A stretch of DNA of 64,000 bases from CAITSH01 sp945892985 (GTDB lineage: Bacteria > Pseudomonadota > Gammaproteobacteria > Burkholderiales > SG8-39), in contig CAMDDU010000006.1 in the NCBI GenBank assembly GCA_945892985.1, positions 62,001 to 126,000 of the forward strand. Direction: 5' to 3'. How positions within the stretch are numbered: the stretch's first letter is position 1; each line of letters begins with the position of its first letter. Shown here one piece after another: positions 16,501 through 25,180 of the stretch. A program made the position numbers and the translations under genes. The notes under the pieces are model-generated. The model was given only the letters and a program-made list of their open reading frames with translations, was not told where the DNA came from and did no database searches.

Positions 16501-17754
16501 TTGACCACTGCCGCCCCGCAATCCTTCGCCGCACTGCGCCTGCCCGGCTATCGCGCCTATTTCATCTGCGGCGCGCTGGCGATGATGGCCGACAGCATCG
16601 AGCACGTGATCAGCTACTGGATCATTTTCGAGAAATTCCGCTCGCCGGCGCTGGGCGGTTTCGCCATCCTCGCGCACTGGCTGCCCTTCCTGTTTTTCTC
16701 GGTCTGGTCCGGCGCCCTTGCCGACCGCTACGACCCGCGCCGCCTGATCCAGTTCGGCATGTGCTGCTTCATGGCGACGTCGCTGGGCTGGGGCTATTTT
16801 TTCATCACCGACACGCTGCAACAATGGCATGCGATGGTGCTGCTGGTGCTGCACGGCTTTGCCGGCGTGTTCTGGCACCCCGCGGCGCAGCTGCTGATCC
16901 ACGACATCGTCGGCCCGGCGCAACTGCAGTCGGCGGTGCGCCTCAACGCGACGGCGCGCTACCTCGGCCTGTTGTTCGGCCCGGCGGTGGGCGGCGCCAT
17001 CCTGCTGATTTTCGGCGCCTCGTACGGCATCGTGCTCAACGCGCTGATCTACCTGCCCTTTGTGATCTGGCTGTGGAAAGCGCCCTACGGCCCGCGCTTT
17101 CGCAAGCAAGCGGCGCCCGCGGTTCCCACCGCACGCGCCGTGCGCGGCCTGGCCGATGTAGTTGCCACAGTGCGCGAAATCAGCGGACACCCGGTGATCG
17201 TGCCTATGATCCTGCTCGCCGGCCTTGCATCGCTCTTTGTCGGCAACGGCTACCAGCCGCAAATGCCCGAGTTCGCCCACGACCTGGGGCACAAGGACGC
17301 CGATTTCTCCTACACCATGCTGCTCGCCGCCGATGCGGCCGGCGCGCTGACCGCCGGCCTGCTGCTCGAGAGCCGCAGCCTGCTGCCGGCGCGTGCGCGC
17401 ACCGCCTGCATCCTCGCCCTGCTCTGGTGCTGCGCCATAGGCGGCTTTGCGCTGGTCAAGCTTTACCCGGTGGCGCTGCTGCTGCTGTTCGCCGTGGGCT
17501 TTCTCGAGCTGTCGTTCAACGCCATGGCGCAGACCCTTGTGCAGTTGCACGCACCGGCGCACCTGCGCGGCCGCGTCATCGGGCTGTACATCCTGTCCAG
17601 TCTTGGCATGCGCGCCTTCAGCGGCGTCACCATAGGCATCGCCGGCGGCTTCATCGGCATCCACTGGTCGCTGGCGCTGTCGGCGATGGTTTTGTTTACA
17701 ATCATCGCGGTACTGCTTTCGTTCACTATAAAGAGGGCCGCGGCAACGGGCTGA
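16501..17754 (+). CDS. MFS transporter, enterobactin-exporter-like (EntS/MFS_3) type
   Basis: Twelve-helix major facilitator of 417 residues in the inner membrane. The N-terminus FAALRLPGYRAYFICGALAMMADSIEHVISYW matches the MFS_3/EntS subgroup; SGALADRYDPRRLIQFG is the motif-A loop between helices 2 and 3. The chosen start is TTG at 16501, since the LRLPGYRAYF family N-terminus lies just after it and the next Met would cut into helix 1; the ribosome site is weak. First gene of the catabolic run (to 25028), with 62 bases before the acyl-CoA synthetase. Substrate unknown; efflux or uptake of the pathway's acid is possible. Confidence 0.83.
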   Translation: MTTAAPQSFAALRLPGYRAYFICGALAMMADSIEHVISYWIIFEKFRSPALGGFAILAHWLPFLFFSVWSGALADRYDPRRLIQFGMCCFMATSLGWGYFFITDTLQQWHAMVLLVLHGFAGVFWHPAAQLLIHDIVGPAQLQSAVRLNATARYLGLLFGPAVGGAILLIFGASYGIVLNALIYLPFVIWLWKAPYGPRFRKQAAPAVPTARAVRGLADVVATVREISGHPVIVPMILLAGLASLFVGNGYQPQMPEFAHDLGHKDADFSYTMLLAADAAGALTAGLLLESRSLLPARARTACILALLWCCAIGGFALVKLYPVALLLLFAVGFLELSFNAMAQTLVQLHAPAHLRGRVIGLYILSSLGMRAFSGVTIGIAGGFIGIHWSLALSAMVLFTIIAVLLSFTIKRAAATG

Positions 17755-17816
17755 TCGCGTTTCACCCGGCGCACCGCCCCGATTAGCCGGCTATGCGGTT
17801 ACAAGGAGGACACACC

Positions 17817-19352
17817 ATGCTCACCGGCGACATGCTGCGGCGCTCGGCAGCGCGCTTCCCGGACAAGCCGGCGATCATCCGCGACGGCGTCCGGCTCAGC
17901 TACAGCGAACTTAACGGCCAGGCCAACCGCTTCGCCCATGCCTTGCTCGCCCTCGGCCTGCCCAAGGGCGCCAAGCTGGCGATCATTTCGCGCAACCTGC
18001 CCGAATACGGCGTGGTATTTTTCGGCGCCGCCAAGTCAGGCCTGGTGCTGGTGAACGTGTCGGTGCTGTACTCGCCGGACGAACTCGCCTACGTGCTCAA
18101 CAAGTCCGACAGTGAGGCGCTGGTGTTTGACGCCGCCTTCGCCGACAAAGTCGCGGCGGTACGCGGCCGCTGCCCGAAAATAAAGACACTGGTTTGTATC
18201 GGCACGGCAGACGGGGCGACGCGCCTCGAGGACTTCATTGCCGCGCAGGCCGCGACCGAACCGGCCGTTGCGATGAAAGAGACCGACGCCTTTTGCATGA
18301 CCTACACCGGCGGCACCACCGGCCGTCCCAAGGGCGTGTTGTGCAGTCATCGCGCGCGCACCCTCACAGCGCACACCGTTGCACTGGAAGAGGCGCTGGA
18401 TGAGCGTGACGTTGTCGCCATCGTCACGCCGCTATTCCATGTCGCGGCACTGAACATCATGTTCCAGCCGGCCGTATTGGTGGGCGCCACCTGCACGTTG
18501 GTGACCCCTTGGTCGGCCGACAAGTTCATGGAAACCGCGGCGCGCGACGGCGTGACGGCGGCCTTCATGGTGCCGACCCAGGCCAATATGCTGGTGTCTA
18601 GCCCGAATTTCGACGCCGCAAAACTCGCCACCTGGCGCAAGCTTTCTTTCGCCGGCGCGCCCATGCCCGACTGGGTGCAGGTCGAGCTGAAAAAACGCCT
18701 GCCGCAACTGCTGCTGACGCAGATTTACGGCCAGTCTGAAATGGGCGTGCTCACCTCGCTGCGCGACTGGCATCTGCCGGCCAAACTCGGCTCGGTGGGG
18801 CGGCAGGCCTACAACGTCGAAGTGGCGCTGTTCACCGCCGAGGGCAAACCGGTGGCTTCGGGCGAACTCGGCGAGATCGGCAGCCGCGGCGACAACCTCA
18901 TGCTCGAGTACTACGGCGAACCGGAACAGACCGCGGCTTTTTTCAAACACGGCAATGGCTGGGGTCTCACCGGCGACGTCGGCATCATGGACAAGGAGGG
19001 CTTCATCACCCTTGTCGACCGCGCCAAGGACATGCTCATTTCCGGCGGCGAGAACGTCTACCCGAAGGAAATCGAGGACATTATTTTTCAACTCGAGGCG
19101 GTGTCCGAATGCGCCGTGTTCGGCGTGCCCGACGCCAAGTTTGGCGAACTGCCGGCGGCCTATATTTTGCTCAAGGCCGGCGCAACGCTGAGCGAAGCGC
19201 AAGTCATAGAACATTGCCGCACGCGCCTGGCTGAATTCAAACGCCCGCGCAACGTCAAATTCGTCACCGAGTTCCCTAAAACCCCCATAGGCAAGATACA
19301 AAAAAACATTCTTAAAGAGCCCTACTGGAAAGACAGGAAAAAACGCATATGA
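17817..19352 (+). CDS. Acyl-CoA synthetase (AMP-forming)
   Basis: Activates a carboxylic acid to its CoA thioester through an acyl-adenylate. The protein has 511 residues, class I adenylate-forming family. Motifs: P-loop YTGGTTGRPKGV, QIYGQSEMG, the hinge GDVGIMDKEGFITLVDRAKDM, SGGENVYPKEIED and the C-terminal catalytic Lys in PKTPIGKIQKNIL. ATG at 17817 has AAGGAGGA six bases upstream; an upstream in-frame start at 17793 lacks one. The stop overlaps the start of the crotonase gene (ATGA), so the two are coupled. The acid is probably aromatic or medium-chain, but the sequence does not settle it. Confidence 0.92.
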   Translation: MLTGDMLRRSAARFPDKPAIIRDGVRLSYSELNGQANRFAHALLALGLPKGAKLAIISRNLPEYGVVFFGAAKSGLVLVNVSVLYSPDELAYVLNKSDSEALVFDAAFADKVAAVRGRCPKIKTLVCIGTADGATRLEDFIAAQAATEPAVAMKETDAFCMTYTGGTTGRPKGVLCSHRARTLTAHTVALEEALDERDVVAIVTPLFHVAALNIMFQPAVLVGATCTLVTPWSADKFMETAARDGVTAAFMVPTQANMLVSSPNFDAAKLATWRKLSFAGAPMPDWVQVELKKRLPQLLLTQIYGQSEMGVLTSLRDWHLPAKLGSVGRQAYNVEVALFTAEGKPVASGELGEIGSRGDNLMLEYYGEPEQTAAFFKHGNGWGLTGDVGIMDKEGFITLVDRAKDMLISGGENVYPKEIEDIIFQLEAVSECAVFGVPDAKFGELPAAYILLKAGATLSEAQVIEHCRTRLAEFKRPRNVKFVTEFPKTPIGKIQKNILKEPYWKDRKKRI

Positions 19353-20161
19353 ATCCCGCTCCCTACGAAAAATATTCCAGCCTGCAACTCCGGCGCCACC
19401 CCGAGGGTATTCTCGAGATCATCATGGGTGCACCGGGCAAGCTGTCCACGGCCGATCACGCCATGCACGGTGAGCTGTCAACGATCTGGCGCGACATCGA
19501 CGCCGATGCCGCGGTGCGCGTCGCCATCATCCGCGGCGAGGGCAAGGGTTTTTCGGCCGGCGGTGACCTGCAACTGGTTGAGGACATGGCCAGGGACTTC
19601 GCCGTACGCTCGCGCGTCTGGCGCGAGGCGCGCGACCTCGTCTACAACCTCATCAACTGCTCCAAGCCGATTGTCTCGGCCATGCACGGGCCGGCGGTGG
19701 GCGCCGGCCTTGTGGCCGGCCTGCTCGCCGATATTTCCATCGCCACAAAGACCGCGCGCATCATCGACGGCCATACGCGCCTTGGGGTGGCCGCGGGCGA
19801 CCACGCCGCCATCGTCTGGCCCCTGCTGTGCGGCATGGCCAAGGCAAAGTACTACCTGCTGCTGTGCGAACAAGTCAGCGGTGAAGAAGCCGAGCGCATC
19901 GGCCTGGTGTCGCTCGCCGTGGACGAAGCCGACCTGATACCCAAAGCCTTCGAAGTGGCGACCCGACTCGCCAGGGGCTCGCAGACCGCCATACGCTGGA
20001 CCAAGCACAGCCTGAACAACTGGCTGCGTCTTGCCGGCCCGACCTTCGATACGTCGCTCGCCCTCGAATTCATGGGCTTCTCCGGGCCCGACGTGAAGGA
20101 AGGTGTCGCCTCGCTGCGCGAACGACGCGCACCCAACTTCGACCCGAACTGCCCGTTCTAA
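19349..20161 (+). CDS. Crotonase-superfamily protein lacking both hydratase glutamates
   Basis: A 270-residue enoyl-CoA hydratase/isomerase fold protein. The CoA-binding oxyanion segment GKGFSAGGDLQLVEDM is normal. However, at the two usual catalytic Glu positions it has GAGLVAGLLAD (Val in place of Glu) and DGHTRLGVAAGDHAAIVWPLL (no Glu; an Asp in AGDHAA follows). The AGDxxAxxWPLL pattern marks a crotonase subgroup whose chemistry is unlike simple hydration. Coupled by ATGA overlap to the acyl-CoA synthetase and followed by the SDR gene, so it probably acts on the CoA ester made there. Confidence 0.85.
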   Translation: MNPAPYEKYSSLQLRRHPEGILEIIMGAPGKLSTADHAMHGELSTIWRDIDADAAVRVAIIRGEGKGFSAGGDLQLVEDMARDFAVRSRVWREARDLVYNLINCSKPIVSAMHGPAVGAGLVAGLLADISIATKTARIIDGHTRLGVAAGDHAAIVWPLLCGMAKAKYYLLLCEQVSGEEAERIGLVSLAVDEADLIPKAFEVATRLARGSQTAIRWTKHSLNNWLRLAGPTFDTSLALEFMGFSGPDVKEGVASLRERRAPNFDPNCPF

Positions 20162-20220
20162 CTGCCCGTTTTAGTAGCCCGCCCTACACGCCCTACACGC
20201 CCTACAAAAGGAATCGCAGC

Positions 20221-20994
20221 ATGGATCTCGGAATCTCCGGACAAACCGCGCTGGTGCTGGGCGGCACGCAGGGCCTCGGTCTCGCCTGCGCGCAGGCGCT
20301 CGCCGCAGCCGGGGTGCGTGTGCTCGCCAACGGCCGTTCGGCCGCGGCATGGGAGGCGGCACGCGACACACTGCCCGGCGCGAGCTTCGTGCAGGGCGAC
20401 CTGGGCCAATCCGCGGAGCGGCTGCGCATCATCTCGATCGCCGAAAAACTCGGCCCGGTGTCCATCCTGGTCACCAACGCCGGCGGACCACCCACAGGCC
20501 AGTTCGAGGAACTTACCTCCGAGCAATGGCGCGCCGCCTTCGAAACCAACTTCCTCGGCATCCTGGAGATCACCCGCGCGCTGCTGCCAGGCATGCGCGC
20601 CCGCCGCTACGGCCGCGTCATCAATATCACCTCCTTTGTCGTGAAAGAGCTCTACCCGAATATGTCGCTGTCCAATTCCTTTCGCGTCGGCCTGACCGGC
20701 GCAATGGGTTCGATCGCACGCGAGTGCGCACGCGATGGCGTCACCATCAACGGCATCCTTCCGGGCCTCATGGACACGGGCGCGCTGCAGCGGGTGTTCC
20801 GCGACCGCGCCGGGCGCAGCGGTGAAACCGAAGCGCAAATCCGCCAGAGCATGGCGCAAAGCGTGCCGATGCAGCGCCTGGGCACGGCCGCCGATTTCGG
20901 CCCGATCTGCGCCTTTCTTGCCTCGCGCCACGCCGATTACATCACCGGGCAAAACATCTGCATCGATGGCGGCCTGACCAAGAGCGTCATCTGA
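20221..20994 (+). CDS. Short-chain dehydrogenase/reductase without the YxxxK motif
   Basis: A Rossmann-fold SDR of 257 residues. The nucleotide-binding motif is GGTQGLGLACAQAL, with NAGGPPTG and the strand NITSFVVKE carrying the usual Ser. The next helix reads PNMSLSNSFRVGLTGAMGS where classical enzymes have YxxxK, so the catalytic Tyr and Lys are both absent. The C-terminal FLASRHADYITGQNICIDGG is typical of FabG-like proteins. An LSNxxR variant subgroup of SDRs is known in catabolic clusters. AAAGGA precedes the ATG. It may act as an atypical reductase, lyase or isomerase on the acyl-CoA intermediate. Confidence 0.85.
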   Translation: MDLGISGQTALVLGGTQGLGLACAQALAAAGVRVLANGRSAAAWEAARDTLPGASFVQGDLGQSAERLRIISIAEKLGPVSILVTNAGGPPTGQFEELTSEQWRAAFETNFLGILEITRALLPGMRARRYGRVINITSFVVKELYPNMSLSNSFRVGLTGAMGSIARECARDGVTINGILPGLMDTGALQRVFRDRAGRSGETEAQIRQSMAQSVPMQRLGTAADFGPICAFLASRHADYITGQNICIDGGLTKSVI

Positions 20995-21228
20995 GTCTCT
21001 TCGGAGCATCATCTAAAAACCGCCGCGCGCGCCGTTTGCATCGGCAGGCTTTGCTCCACTGAGCTTACCTTCGGTTACCATGGGCTACTGTGGTGCAATA
21101 ACATGAGACATGAGGGCACGCGCACACGCGAACACGAGCACACGAGCGCCGACGACCCTGTCAAGATGGTCACCCCAAGCACCGTCATCACGACCATGCC
21201 GCACCACGCTATTCTGAGGAGGAATTCA

Positions 21229-22227
21229 ATGCTTTTCACCCACCCCGCCCCACTGTCGCGCTTTGCCTGCACAGCCCTTTTCACACTGCTCATCGCCGCC
21301 CTTCCGCTCAGCGCCGGCGCGCAATCGGCCTATCCGAACAAACCCATTCGCATGATCGTGCCACTGGCCGCGGCCAGCGCCGTGGACAACGCGGCGCGCC
21401 TGGTGGCGCAAAAGATGTCTGACAGCATGGGCCAGAACATCGTCATCGAGAACATCCCCGGCGCCTCCGGTCTGATCGGCACAGAACGGGTGGCCAAAGC
21501 CGCGCCCGACGGTTACACCATAGGCGGCTTCAACGACAGCATCATGACCATGCTGCCCAATCTGAACCCGAAGTTAAATTGGGACATCCTGCGTGACTTC
21601 GAACCCGTTTCGCTGGTGGGCACCATCGAATGGGGTCTCGCCGTGAGCAATGATGCGCCCTACAAAAACGCCGCAGACCTCATCGCGGCGGCCAAGGCCA
21701 ACCCGGGCAGGATCAACTACGCCTCCGGCGGCAACGGCAGCCCGCAGCACATTGCCATGGCCTTGTTTGCCAGCACCGCCGGCATCAACATGACGCATAT
21801 CCCCTACAAGGGCGCGACCCAGGCGGCACTCGACGTCGCCGCCGGACAGGTGCCGGTGACCATGCAAGGCATAGGCACGGTGGCGGCGCTGATCCGCGGC
21901 GGCAAGCTGCGCCTGCTCGGCGTGGGCACCCGGGGACGGCTACCGGCATTCCCCGCGGCGCCGACGCTATCCGAATCGGGCCTTCCGGGCTTCGAGTTCA
22001 ATTCCTTTTTTGCCATCACCGCACCTGCCGGGACGCCCAAGGACATCGTCGCGCGTCTGAACGCAGAAATCGTCAAGGCGCTGGCCGATCCGGACGTGCG
22101 CGAAAAACTCACCGCGCTCGGCTTCACCATTCGCGGCACCTCGCCAGAAGAACTCAACAGCGTCACCCGCGCCCAACTGGCCAAATACGCACAGTTGATC
22201 AAGGCGGCGAATATCACCAACGACTGA
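21229..22227 (+). CDS. Tripartite tricarboxylate transporter-type periplasmic binding protein (Bug/TctC)
   Basis: Periplasmic solute receptor of 332 residues. The ATG at 21229 has GAGGAGG upstream and begins a signal peptide that ends SAGAQS. Bug hallmarks are YPNKPIRMIVPLAAASAVD, GQNIVIENIPGASGLIGTERVAKAAPDGYTI, the THIPYKGATQAALDVAAGQV loop and a PTLSESGLPGFE segment. Bug proteins usually bind organic acids or aromatic acids through water bridges. No TctA/TctB membrane genes are nearby, a common situation for orphan Bug proteins. It sits between the SDR and dioxygenase genes, suggesting it binds the pathway substrate. Confidence 0.92.
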   Translation: MLFTHPAPLSRFACTALFTLLIAALPLSAGAQSAYPNKPIRMIVPLAAASAVDNAARLVAQKMSDSMGQNIVIENIPGASGLIGTERVAKAAPDGYTIGGFNDSIMTMLPNLNPKLNWDILRDFEPVSLVGTIEWGLAVSNDAPYKNAADLIAAAKANPGRINYASGGNGSPQHIAMALFASTAGINMTHIPYKGATQAALDVAAGQVPVTMQGIGTVAALIRGGKLRLLGVGTRGRLPAFPAAPTLSESGLPGFEFNSFFAITAPAGTPKDIVARLNAEIVKALADPDVREKLTALGFTIRGTSPEELNSVTRAQLAKYAQLIKAANITND

Positions 22228-22297
22228 ACACCACACACCAAGACAAGACCAAAGACAAGACCAAAGCCCGAAGACCAGAAGAATCAAGGACGCGCAT

Positions 22298-23203
22298 ATG
22301 ATTATCGAAAAACAGGAAGACGTCACCGCCGCCGTGCTGGCCGAAATGCACCGCACCCCCGATGCGCGCACCAAAGAGATTCTCGAATCCCTGGTGCGCC
22401 ATCTGCACGGCTTCGTGCGTGAAATAAAAATGACCGAACGCGAGTTTGAGCAGGCGGTGGGCTTCATTAACGCCATCGGCCAAAAGACCTCACCCAGCCA
22501 CAACGAGGCGATGCTGATGGCCGGGGCCCTGGGCATCTCCAACCTGATCTGCCTGCTGAACAACGGCGCCAACGGAACGCGTGAAACGCAGGCCAACAAC
22601 CTCGGCCCGTTCTGGCGCGAAAACTCACCGCGCACCGAAAACGGCGGCACGCTGCTGCGCTCGCCCACGCCCGGCCCGGCGCTGTTTTTCAAGGGCTGGG
22701 TGCGCGATGCCGCGGGCAAGCCGCTCGCCGGCGTTGATGTGGACGTGTGGCATTCGTCCACCGTGGGCCTGTACGAAAACCAGGATACGACCCAGGCGGA
22801 GATGAACCTGCGCGGCAAGTTCACCACCGATGCCAAGGGCGAGTTCAGCTTCAGGAGCGTCAAGCCCGCCGGTTATCCTGTACCTGTCACCGGCCCGACC
22901 GGGGTGCTGCTCAATGCGCAAAAGCGTCACAACATGCGCCCGGCCCACCTGCACTTTCTGGTCGACAAGGAAGGCTTCAAGACCATCGCCTCACAGGTCT
23001 ACAGCAACGATGACCCCTACCTCGATACCGACAGCCAGTTCGGCGTGACCAAGGCGCTCATCGGTCACTACCAATTGCGCGAAGACGCGCCACCGGCCGC
23101 CGATGTGCAAGGCCCGTGGTATTCGCTCGAGCATACCTTTGTGCTCGAACCGGGCGAGCGCCGCCTGCCGCGCGCGCCCATCAGCGCCAAGACAAGCGCC
23201 TGA
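22298..23203 (+). CDS. Intradiol ring-cleavage dioxygenase (hydroxyquinol/catechol 1,2-dioxygenase type)
   Basis: Fe(III) enzyme that cleaves a catechol-type ring between its hydroxyls to a cis,cis-muconate or maleylacetate. It has 301 residues: an N-terminal helical dimer domain (about 1-105), then the beta-sandwich. Iron ligands are visible as Tyr in VWHSSTVGLYENQD, Tyr in KPAGYPVPVTGPTG and the two His of RPAHLHFLV. The PVPVTGPTGVLL stretch resembles hydroxyquinol 1,2-dioxygenases more than plain catechol enzymes. AAGGA precedes the ATG. Neighbours are a Bug binding protein and a carboxymuconolactone-decarboxylase-like gene; no maleylacetate reductase is adjacent. Confidence 0.92.
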   Translation: MIIEKQEDVTAAVLAEMHRTPDARTKEILESLVRHLHGFVREIKMTEREFEQAVGFINAIGQKTSPSHNEAMLMAGALGISNLICLLNNGANGTRETQANNLGPFWRENSPRTENGGTLLRSPTPGPALFFKGWVRDAAGKPLAGVDVDVWHSSTVGLYENQDTTQAEMNLRGKFTTDAKGEFSFRSVKPAGYPVPVTGPTGVLLNAQKRHNMRPAHLHFLVDKEGFKTIASQVYSNDDPYLDTDSQFGVTKALIGHYQLREDAPPAADVQGPWYSLEHTFVLEPGERRLPRAPISAKTSA

Positions 23204-23223
23204 ACCGGACGAAGGATTGACCC

Positions 23224-23784
23224 ATGCCACGCATCCCGCTGTTTCCCAACGATGACATGAGCGCGGCGCAACGCCTCGCCTACGACAAGGCCTCGGGCGG
23301 CCCCAACGGCCCGATACGCGGCCCGACACGCGCCATCCTGCACAACCCGGACCTCGCCGAAAAATGGCGCGCCATGGGCGACCTGCTGCGTAACGGCACC
23401 TCATTGCCGCTGCGCCTGTCCGAGCTCGCCATCCTCGTCACCGCGCGCCACTGGACGGCGCAGTTTGTCTGGCACACCCACGTCGCCCCTGCGCTAAAGG
23501 GCGGACTGGCGCAGGCGCTCATCGACGCCCTTCGCGACAACCGCATTCCGGAGTTTGCCAACGAGGGGGAGGCGGCTGTCTACGCCTACTGCACCGAGTT
23601 GCACGAAAATCACACCGTCAACGCGACGACTTACGAACGCGCACTGGCGCTGCTGGGCGCCGCGGGCATGGTCGAACTCACGGCCATCGCCGGCTACTAC
23701 GCCATGGTGGCGATGACCGTGAACGCGCACGACATCCTGCCCGAGGCGGCACTGCCGCTCGGCCCGCGTCAGCCGCGTTCCTGA
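23224..23784 (+). CDS. Carboxymuconolactone decarboxylase / AhpD-like protein
   Basis: A 186-residue all-helical protein of the carboxymuconolactone decarboxylase family. Family features: PLRLSELAILVTARHWTAQFVWHTHVAPALKGGL and ELTAIAGYYAMVAMTVNAHD. It lacks the CxxC pair of AhpD-type peroxidase partners, so a ring-cleavage-product decarboxylase or isomerase role fits better. It begins 20 bases after the dioxygenase stop with a GAAGGA-type site, which supports joint action on the ring-cleavage product. Confidence 0.85.
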   Translation: MPRIPLFPNDDMSAAQRLAYDKASGGPNGPIRGPTRAILHNPDLAEKWRAMGDLLRNGTSLPLRLSELAILVTARHWTAQFVWHTHVAPALKGGLAQALIDALRDNRIPEFANEGEAAVYAYCTELHENHTVNATTYERALALLGAAGMVELTAIAGYYAMVAMTVNAHDILPEAALPLGPRQPRS

Positions 23785-23792
23785 ACAAACCG

Positions 23793-25028
23793 GTGGTGAT
23801 TACCCGCGGCACCGCGGCCGACATCGAATCAGCCTATGCCTGGTGCCGCCTCGCCGCGTCGCTGGCGATGATGACCCTGGGTTGCGCCGGCATGTACATC
23901 GTCATGGTGGTGTTGCCGACGGTGCAGGCGGAGTTCGGCGTGGCACGCGCCGATGCCTCCCTGCCCTACACCCTGACCATGGCCGGCTTTGGCGTCGGTG
24001 GCGTGCTGATGGGACGCCTGACCGACCGCTGCGGCGTGATGGTCACGGTGCTCGTCGGTGCGGTCGGGCTTGGCGTCGGATTCATCGCCGCGGGCCTCGC
24101 GCCCTCGCTACTGATGTTCAGCCTCGCCTCGGGCCTGTTCCTCGGCCTGCTCGGCGCCTCGGCGTCGTTCGCGCCGCTGGTGGCGGACACCTCGCTGTGG
24201 TTTTCACGGCGCCGCGGCATTGCCCTCGCCATTTGCACCAGCGGCATGTTCCTGTCTGGTACGGTGTGGCCGCCGCTGGTACAGCACTTTGTGCAAAGTG
24301 TCGGCTGGCGCCAGACTTATATCGGCGTCGGCATCACCTGCTTTGTGCTGATGCTGCCCTTGTCGCTGATGCTGGCCCGGCGGCCGCCGCTGCTTGAAGT
24401 TGCGCCACCCGTGGCGGGCAAGGCGCCGGCGAGCGAGCGTCCGCTGGGCATGTCGCCCCGCGCCCTGTTCATGCTGCTGTCGGTGGCAGGCGTCGCGTGC
24501 TGCGTCGCCATGGGCATGCCGCAGGTGCATATCGTCGCCTACTGCGCCGACCTGGGTTTCGGCCCGGCACGCGGCGCCGAAATGCTTTCGCTGATGCTCG
24601 TTTGCGGCATCGCCAGCCGCCTCATCTGCGGCTGGATTTCCGACCACATCGGCGGCTTGCGCACACTGCTGGCCGGCTCGATCCTGCAAGCGCTCGTACT
24701 GCTGCTCTACCTGCCCACCGATGGGCTTGCCTCGCTCTATGTCGTGTCGGCCCTGTTCGGCCTGTCACAGGGCGGCATCATCCCGGCCTACCCGCTGATC
24801 GTACGCGAGTATTTCCCCGCCGCCGATGTCGGCGCGCGCGTCGGCACCGTGCTGATGGCCACGCTGGGCGGCATGGCCCTCGGAGGCTGGCTGTCGGGCG
24901 CCATTTTTGACTGGACGGGCTCTTACAAGGCGGCCTTCGTCAACGGCCTCGTCTGGAACGCACTCAACATCGCCATCATCGGCGCGCTGGTCCTGCGCGC
25001 GAAAAAACTGCTGCCCGCAGCGGCCTGA
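23793..25028 (+). CDS. MFS transporter (monocarboxylate/oxalate-formate type)
   Basis: Twelve-helix transporter of 411 residues in the inner membrane. GVGGVLMGRLTDRCGVMVTV is the motif-A loop and LICGWISDHIGGLRTLL the matching one in the second half. The N-terminal cytoplasmic stretch is short. The GTG at 23793 (with another GTG just before it) is the likely start, eight bases after the previous stop. Last gene of the catabolic run. The likely role is uptake of the aromatic or organic acid; substrate not deducible. Confidence 0.85.
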   Translation: MVITRGTAADIESAYAWCRLAASLAMMTLGCAGMYIVMVVLPTVQAEFGVARADASLPYTLTMAGFGVGGVLMGRLTDRCGVMVTVLVGAVGLGVGFIAAGLAPSLLMFSLASGLFLGLLGASASFAPLVADTSLWFSRRRGIALAICTSGMFLSGTVWPPLVQHFVQSVGWRQTYIGVGITCFVLMLPLSLMLARRPPLLEVAPPVAGKAPASERPLGMSPRALFMLLSVAGVACCVAMGMPQVHIVAYCADLGFGPARGAEMLSLMLVCGIASRLICGWISDHIGGLRTLLAGSILQALVLLLYLPTDGLASLYVVSALFGLSQGGIIPAYPLIVREYFPAADVGARVGTVLMATLGGMALGGWLSGAIFDWTGSYKAAFVNGLVWNALNIAIIGALVLRAKKLLPAAA

Positions 25029-25041
25029 ACATCGTTGCGCC

Positions 25042-25161
25042 GTCATTGCGAGGAGGCGAAGCCGACGCGGCAATCTAGCGAAATTGCGGCCAAAGCCACG
25101 GGCGCGATGAGATTGCTTCGCTGCGCTCGCAATGACAGATTGCGCTGCGCTCGCAATGACA
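25042..25161. repeat. Dispersed palindromic element (GTCATTGCGAG...CTCGCAATGAC), copy 1 with a duplicated right end
   Basis: Bases 25042-25136 begin GTCATTGCGAG and end CTCGCAATGAC, its reverse complement, with further internal pairing between GGAGGCGAAGC and GCTTCGCTGC. The right end is repeated once more at 25137-25161. A second copy lies at 53917-54005. This sequence type recurs in many proteobacterial genomes as a non-coding MITE/REP-like element. Confidence 0.85.
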
Positions 25162-25180
25162 GAACCAGTATGATCCACGC

